DNA from: Sphingopyxis sp. OPL5
GTDB lineage: Bacteria; Pseudomonadota; Alphaproteobacteria; Sphingomonadales; Sphingomonadaceae
DNA: 64,000 bases
NCBI RefSeq assembly: GCF_003797775.2
Contig: NZ_CP060725.1
Span: 1,240,001-1,304,000, forward strand
Direction of reading: 5' to 3'
Shown here: positions 59,102 through 64,000 of the stretch, piece after piece
Layout: the number at the start of each line of letters is the position of its first letter
Position numbering within the stretch: the first letter of the stretch is position 1
Translations under genes and position numbers: made by a program
The notes under the pieces: model-generated
Database searches by the model: none
What the model was told of the DNA's origin: nothing
What the model saw: the letters and a program-made list of their open reading frames with translations, nothing else

Positions 59102-59884
59102 ATGACCGACCAGGATTTGATCGAAAACGAAGCGAACGGCGGCCACAAGGCGAGCGTCGCCGAACGTGTGGCCGAAGAGCTGCGCGAGGAAATCGCCGCC
59201 GGTGAATGGCCGGTCGGCGCGATGCTGCCCGCCGAGCACCAACTGATGCAGCGTTTCGAAGTGTCGCGCCCGTCGTGCCGCGAGGCGCTGCGCATCCTGC
59301 AATCCGAAGGACTGGTTCGCGTCGAGCGCGGCAGTCGTGGCGGCGCCCGGGTCCGCGAACCCGACGCAGCGCGCCTCGCTTCCTATTGCACGGTCTTTCT
59401 GCAGATGCGCAACGCGACGATTTCCGAAGTCTTCGAAACACGCATCGTGATCGAAACCGCGGCGGTCGCATCGCTGACGCGCAACGTCACGCCAGCTATT
59501 CTGTCCGCACTGGCGCAGAATGCGGCGTCGCAGCGCTACCTTGTCCACGACCGTCCCGAATTCTATGCCCGCGGCCGACTCTTCCGCGAAACGCTGGTCG
59601 AAAATTGCGGCAGCGAGACGCTGCGATTGATGGGCCTGATGATCGGCGGGATCGCCGACCGCCAGTTGTCGCTGCTGTCGGTCCGGCTGCCTCATCATCC
59701 GCAACAGGTCGAACGCTATCTTGCCGCGATCGGGGTGAAGGAGGAGATGATCGCCGCGATGGAACGCCGCGACGCCGACACGGCGGCGGACCTGTGGCGG
59801 CTCTACCTTCGGCGCTATCTCGAAAACCTTCAGGAAATCACGCCCAACTCGCTCCGGAAACTCAAGCCATTTCCCTTCGAGTGA
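59102..59884 (+). CDS. GntR-family (FadR/FCD) transcriptional regulator
   Basis: 260 residues. An N-terminal winged helix-turn-helix (KASVAERVAEELREEIAAGEWPVGAMLPAEHQLMQRFEVSRPSCREALRILQSEGLVRVERG) is followed by a helical FCD ligand-binding domain (FETRIVIETAAVASL; the metal/ligand acids and histidines in the C-terminal half). ATG 59102 is used; the 35 residues upstream are not conserved-looking, and GTG 59063 remains possible. It is transcribed divergently from the TonB receptor and in line with the MFS gene, and most likely represses both until a CoA-ester or acid ligand appears. Confidence 0.88.
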   Translation: MTDQDLIENEANGGHKASVAERVAEELREEIAAGEWPVGAMLPAEHQLMQRFEVSRPSCREALRILQSEGLVRVERGSRGGARVREPDAARLASYCTVFLQMRNATISEVFETRIVIETAAVASLTRNVTPAILSALAQNAASQRYLVHDRPEFYARGRLFRETLVENCGSETLRLMGLMIGGIADRQLSLLSVRLPHHPQQVERYLAAIGVKEEMIAAMERRDADTAADLWRLYLRRYLENLQEITPNSLRKLKPFPFE

Positions 59885-59956
59885 GAAATCGCTTTCGCAT
59901 TTAATCCATATCGCTAACATATAAAAGAAAAGCGCTAGCGAATGGGATGAGAGACA

Positions 59957-61327
59957 ATGCGGTACGACGCGTCGGTTGATGAGGAAGCGGGTCCCCGCGA
60001 CGACGATGCGGCGGTGCAGGGCTATCCGCCGGCGTCGCGCGCCTGGGCCAGCACCGCCCTGATGACGTTGCTGTTCGCGATGGCCTATCTCGATCGCCAG
60101 ATCGTCTCGCTGATGGTCGAACCGATCAGCACCGAATTCGGCGTCGGCGATTTCGAGATCAGTCTGCTCCAGGGGTTCGCCTTCGCGCTCTTGTTCGCGG
60201 TCTGCGGTTTGCCGCTGGGCCAGGCGGTCGATCGGTACAAGCGCCGCTACATCATCCTCGGCGGCGTCATGATATGGTCGATCGCGGCCATGTCGTGCGG
60301 GCTGGCGCAGAATTTTGAGCAATTGCTCTTCGCGCGCATGTTGGTCGGCGCGGGAGAGGCGGCGCTCGCCCCGGCTTGCTATTCGCTGCTGGCCGATCTT
60401 TTCCCTCGCCGCAAGCTGACCTTTGCGATCGCCGTTTTCATGCTGGGGGCGCTGCTCGGCGCCGAGCTTTCGCTTGCCATCGGCGGCACCATTCTCGAAC
60501 TGGCGAAAGATGGCGTCGACCTGCCCCTGCTCGGGCCGACGGCCGGATGGCGGTTCGCCTTCATCGTGACCGGCCTGCCGGGCATCTTCATGGCATTTCT
60601 CGCGCTGTTCATTTATGAACCCGCCCGTCCGAAAATCGCCCAGACGCAACATCGGGGATGGGGCGAAGTCTATGACTTCATCCGCGCGAGGAAGCTGTTC
60701 TTTTTCGTCCAGATCCTTGGGTTCTCGGTGGTCATGGCGCTCGTCTACGCGCGGCTCGCCTGGACCCCGACCTTCATGATGCGCAGCTTTGGCTGGAGCG
60801 TCAGCGAGACCAGCTATGCGCTTTCGACCTACGGCTTCATCGTCGGGGCGTGCTGCCTGCTTCTGGGTGGCCGGGTCGTCGATCATCTGTTCCAGAAGGG
60901 CCTGCACGACGCGCATTTCCGATATTATGTGGTAGGCGGGGTGGTGCTGGCGCTGCTCGGCAGCGCCGCCTATCTCTCATCGAGCCCGAGCGGTTATTTC
61001 CTCGCGATGGCACTCCCCTCCTTCCCTCTCGCCATGGGGGCGATCGGCGCGTCGGCGATCCAGATGGTCACCCCTGCGCCGCTGCGCGGGCGGGTCTCCG
61101 CAGTCTATCTGTTCGCGGTCAGCATCATCGGGATGTCTGCGGGCCCTGCGATCGTCGGCTATATGACCGACCATTGGTTCGGAGACCCCGCCGCGATCGG
61201 GATGTCGCTCGCCCTTACCTTCGGTGCCTGCGGAACGATCGTCACCATCATCTTCTTGTGCGGACTGCGCGCCATGCGGGCGGCTGTCGGCGAGGCCGAA
61301 GCAGCGGGCGCTTCGGCCAGCCATTGA
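59957..61327 (+). CDS. MFS transporter, spinster-like
   Basis: 456 residues, twelve predicted membrane helices. The family signature near the first helix is AMAYLDRQIVSLMVEPI; a second is LPLGQAVDRYKRRYIILGG (the MFS loop 2-3 motif). The class is common in sphingomonad aromatic and terpenoid clusters, carrying organic acids across the inner membrane. It follows the GntR gene by 72 bases, in which half-sites of the operator recur. It converges on the LuxR gene with 36 bases between the two stops. Confidence 0.88.
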   Translation: MRYDASVDEEAGPRDDDAAVQGYPPASRAWASTALMTLLFAMAYLDRQIVSLMVEPISTEFGVGDFEISLLQGFAFALLFAVCGLPLGQAVDRYKRRYIILGGVMIWSIAAMSCGLAQNFEQLLFARMLVGAGEAALAPACYSLLADLFPRRKLTFAIAVFMLGALLGAELSLAIGGTILELAKDGVDLPLLGPTAGWRFAFIVTGLPGIFMAFLALFIYEPARPKIAQTQHRGWGEVYDFIRARKLFFFVQILGFSVVMALVYARLAWTPTFMMRSFGWSVSETSYALSTYGFIVGACCLLLGGRVVDHLFQKGLHDAHFRYYVVGGVVLALLGSAAYLSSSPSGYFLAMALPSFPLAMGAIGASAIQMVTPAPLRGRVSAVYLFAVSIIGMSAGPAIVGYMTDHWFGDPAAIGMSLALTFGACGTIVTIIFLCGLRAMRAAVGEAEAAGASASH

Positions 61328-61363
61328 CACCGGCAGGCCAGCGCGTCCGGCCTAGGTTATGCG

Positions 61364-64000
61364 CTAGCGCGCGGCGCTCTCGATCAGCTTCAGTCCCAAT
61401 GTCGTCGCGTTGAGCACCGCTTCCTCGCGGCTCGTCGCGCGCAATTTGCGCATCACATTCTTGAGGTGCCATTTCACGGTCTCGGGCGCGAGCTGCAACG
61501 TGCGCGCGATTTCCTTGTTCGACTCGCCGGCATTGAGCGCGCTCAAAATCTCGATCTCGCGCTCGGTGAGGAAGGAAAAGGCCTCGCCCGGCGCGGGCAC
61601 ATGCGCGCCTTCGAGCGCCGGATCGTGCCGCGCCGGATCGGCGAGCTTGAGCAAGGCGAGGAAACAATCCGAGCTATAGGCCTCGCTGCAGAAATTCTGC
61701 ACCGCGCGCACCCCGGTGACGTCGAGCACGTCGACGATCGTGCGGCGGAAGCCGACGCTCGCGGCGTGGTTGAGAAAACGCACCGTTTCGAGTTCGACCA
61801 TCTTGTCGCAGCGGCCGCTGAGCTGCGGCAGGATGTTGAACAACGTTGCCGAGGCGCGCAATTCGGCATCGTCCGCGTTCGACGCCAGCCGCAGCAGTCG
61901 CTCGGCGACCGTCGTCAGCCGCGGCCGGTCGCCCTGCGCGATCGCTTCATAGGCGCGGGCTTCGGACAGCAGGGCAAAGGCGCGGCCCTGCGCCGACAGC
62001 GGATCGATCACCGCAGCTTCCTCGTCGGCGATCGCCACCACCGCTTCGGCATCGATCGTCGGCGGCAGCCGCAACCGCGCGCGTTCGACGATGCAAAGCG
62101 CCTTGAGCGGCAGCCAGCCTCGCTTGAAGGCAAGCAGTTCGGCACGGTCGGTCAGGGCCGCGGCCTCATCGGTCCGCCCCATGCTCGCCGCGACGCGGAT
62201 CGCGACGAGGAAGGCATGGGTCACGGCATCCTGGAAGGCGCTGTTTTCGAGCAATGGCAGCGCCGCATTGGCCAGCGCGGCAGCGGCCAACGGATCGTCG
62301 CGCTCGTAACAACAGCGCGCCAGCGCGGCATCGACCAGCGCGGCGGCGAGATTGGCACCGGCAGCGGCCCTTTGCGCATCGCGCAACAGCCGCTCGGCCT
62401 CACCGAGCTGCCCCAGCGCCCGCGATGCCGCCGCGCGCGCGCAGACCGCCATCGCCAACGGCAGGTCGAGCGGTTGTCCCGCGCCGCGCAGCATCAGCGG
62501 ACGAACCGAATCATGGACCAGCCCGAACAGGCCGCGCCGCGATGCCCCATGGGCGCGCATCGCGCGTAGCATTGCGACCGCAAAATCGGACAGATCGTCA
62601 GGCGCGGCGAGAAGCCGGTCGCAGGTCTCGGCGACTTCGTCGATCCGGTCGCCGGCATAGGCCCGATTGAACAGGGTCATGGCGGCGGCCTCCGCCTCCT
62701 CGCCGTCGGCCGCCAGGATGGCGACGTCCGCATAAGGGCGCGCGGTGAGCACCGAAAGCCAGGCATCGGCGACGCGAAGGCCCGCCGTTTCGGCGATATC
62801 TTCGGGCGCCAGCCGACCCATCCAGTCGGCCACCCGGCCAATCTCGCCGCGCGCCAGCATCGGCATCGCGATATGCGCCAGCAACCCGGCGGCCAGCGCC
62901 GGATCGCCACCGGCAAGCGCCTGATCGACAGCTTCGCCTTTCATCCCCTGCGCGGCATAATGACGTGCGGCGACGCGGTGCAACTGCGCCCGGCTGTCGC
63001 GATCGACGCCGCGCAGCAATGCGGCGCGAAAGGCGGGATGAAGTTGGTAGCCGCCACCGCCGTCGGCGACCGGCTCGACGAACAGCCCCTCGGCGGCGAG
63101 ATCGCGTAACAGGCCAGCGGCATCGGCATCGCCGCTGAGCAATCGCGCTAGATCGGTATCCAGTTTCGGGGCGACCGCAACACGGCCAAGGAAGCGAAGC
63201 TTCGTTTCGGACAACTCGCTCACAAGCGTCGCAAGATGCGCCTCGATCCGGCCGGTCAAGCCGTTCCAGTCGCGATCGCGGGAAAGCGCCTCGCCCTGTT
63301 GTGCCGCCAACCGCGCCCCCGTCGGCCAGCCTTCGAGCAGGGCGCTGAGCGACACATGGCCCTGCGCATCGAGCCTCACCCCCGCACCTTGCAGGAAAGC
63401 ACGCAGCATCTCGCCCGTCAGCGCGAGGTCCGCGCGGCCGATGTGGAGCGCCATGCCGCGCCGTTCGGCCGCCTCGATCGCCACCGCCGGTATCGCGCGG
63501 CTCGCGAGCACCAGCCGCAATTGCGCGGGCGGATGGCGAAGCAGCCGGCCCAGCACATCGAGCGCATGGGCGTCGCCCAGCCGGTCGATGTCGTCAAGAA
63601 CAAGCAGCAGCGGCTGGTTGCCCGCGTCCATCTTTTCGGCGAGCGCATCGGCGAGTTCCGCCGCCGGCGTCGGTTCCGCTCCGTCGTCCGAAACCGCATC
63701 GCCGCGCGCCAGCATCACCGCCCGAACCATTCGCTCGACGGCGCCCGCATCATCACCGTCGGCTTCGAAAGATAGCCAGGCCGTGTCCCAGCCCGCTTCC
63801 TGCGCCTCGGCAAACAGCGCCGCGCAAAAGGCGGTCTTGCCATAGCCGGCCGGCGCACGAACGACACACAGTTCGTGGGCCGCCAGCCTGTCGAGCCAAG
63901 GCCGCATGGAATCGAGTCCGACAAGATCGGGCGGAAAGCGCGGCGGCACATATTGGCGACGGACGAAACGCGGCCGATCGGCAGGCGGCACCGCGCGCAG
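61364..64000 (-). CDS. MalT-type LuxR-family regulator, 5' end at or beyond window edge
   Basis: At least 875 residues. N-terminal P-loop NTPase: Walker A APAGYGKTA and Walker B LLLVLDDID. A long alpha-helical repeat region (about residues 340-790) follows. The C-terminal LuxR-type helix-turn-helix is EREIEILSALNAGESNKEIA...LAPETVKWHLKNVMRKL. These large ATP-dependent activators sense a small molecule through the repeat domain. The first start in the window is a GTG at 63991, but the frame stays open to the edge, so the true start may lie outside. It is next to the catabolic cluster and may be its second, activating control. Confidence 0.88.
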   Translation of the reverse strand: MRAVPPADRPRFVRRQYVPPRFPPDLVGLDSMRPWLDRLAAHELCVVRAPAGYGKTAFCAALFAEAQEAGWDTAWLSFEADGDDAGAVERMVRAVMLARGDAVSDDGAEPTPAAELADALAEKMDAGNQPLLLVLDDIDRLGDAHALDVLGRLLRHPPAQLRLVLASRAIPAVAIEAAERRGMALHIGRADLALTGEMLRAFLQGAGVRLDAQGHVSLSALLEGWPTGARLAAQQGEALSRDRDWNGLTGRIEAHLATLVSELSETKLRFLGRVAVAPKLDTDLARLLSGDADAAGLLRDLAAEGLFVEPVADGGGGYQLHPAFRAALLRGVDRDSRAQLHRVAARHYAAQGMKGEAVDQALAGGDPALAAGLLAHIAMPMLARGEIGRVADWMGRLAPEDIAETAGLRVADAWLSVLTARPYADVAILAADGEEAEAAAMTLFNRAYAGDRIDEVAETCDRLLAAPDDLSDFAVAMLRAMRAHGASRRGLFGLVHDSVRPLMLRGAGQPLDLPLAMAVCARAAASRALGQLGEAERLLRDAQRAAAGANLAAALVDAALARCCYERDDPLAAAALANAALPLLENSAFQDAVTHAFLVAIRVAASMGRTDEAAALTDRAELLAFKRGWLPLKALCIVERARLRLPPTIDAEAVVAIADEEAAVIDPLSAQGRAFALLSEARAYEAIAQGDRPRLTTVAERLLRLASNADDAELRASATLFNILPQLSGRCDKMVELETVRFLNHAASVGFRRTIVDVLDVTGVRAVQNFCSEAYSSDCFLALLKLADPARHDPALEGAHVPAPGEAFSFLTEREIEILSALNAGESNKEIARTLQLAPETVKWHLKNVMRKLRATSREEAVLNATTLGLKLIESAAR

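Overview
The window is GC-rich chromosomal DNA from an alphaproteobacterium, most likely a sphingomonad (Sphingopyxis- or Sphingomonas-like). The evidence is a GapR/DUF2312 protein, a DUF1244 protein, the tol-pal order ybgC-tolQRAB-pal, a one-operon type II secretion system gspC to gspO, spinster-like MFS transport, several TonB-dependent receptors, and short palindromic repeats of the kind scattered through sphingomonad genomes. The genus is inferred from gene content only.

Layout. (1) 1-10982: the 3' part of a giant, repetitive, haemagglutinin-like exoprotein gene whose start lies before the window. (2) 11029-14556: cysS, two small envelope proteins and a D-2-hydroxyacid dehydrogenase. (3) 14553-21010, minus strand: a metallophosphoesterase preceded by a 266-bp element with long terminal inverted repeats, then a three-gene electron-transfer cluster. 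The cluster encodes an FHA-TM-decahaem cytochrome, a membrane cytochrome b, and a flavoprotein fused to two cyclic-nucleotide-binding domains and a four-cluster ferredoxin. (4) 21262-26150: bpt, pyk, DUF1244, gapR, ybjQ and two exported proteins. (5) 26235-35618: yebC, ruvC, ruvA, three accessory genes, ruvB, then ybgC-tolQRAB-pal. (6) 35605-52042, minus strand: the T2SS genes gspC-O, preceded by a TonB-dependent receptor and a beta-helix lipoprotein. Matches to the Pho box lie upstream of gspC and of the lipoprotein gene. (7) 52361-52447: tRNA-Leu(GAG). (8) 52729-64000: a catabolic cluster (crotonase, two acyl-CoA ligases, TonB receptor, divergent GntR/FCD regulator, MFS carrier) followed by a MalT-type LuxR regulator that runs to the window edge.

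How they fit together. The 15713-21010 genes read as a continuous path from NAD(P)H through FAD, [4Fe-4S] clusters and haem b to ten periplasmic c haems. The soluble end carries two intact cNMP-binding signatures and the cytochrome carries a cytosolic phosphopeptide-binding domain. I do not know of a characterised system with this arrangement, and it is the best candidate here for something new. The second candidate is the apparently phosphate-responsive T2SS/lipoprotein/TonB-receptor block. The catabolic cluster looks like a substrate-uptake-to-CoA-thioester pathway under a GntR repressor whose probable operator sits in the divergent promoter region.

All calls come from reading the sequence by eye. 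No database search was run. Starts on both strands were adjusted where the longest open frame carried an implausible N-terminal extension.
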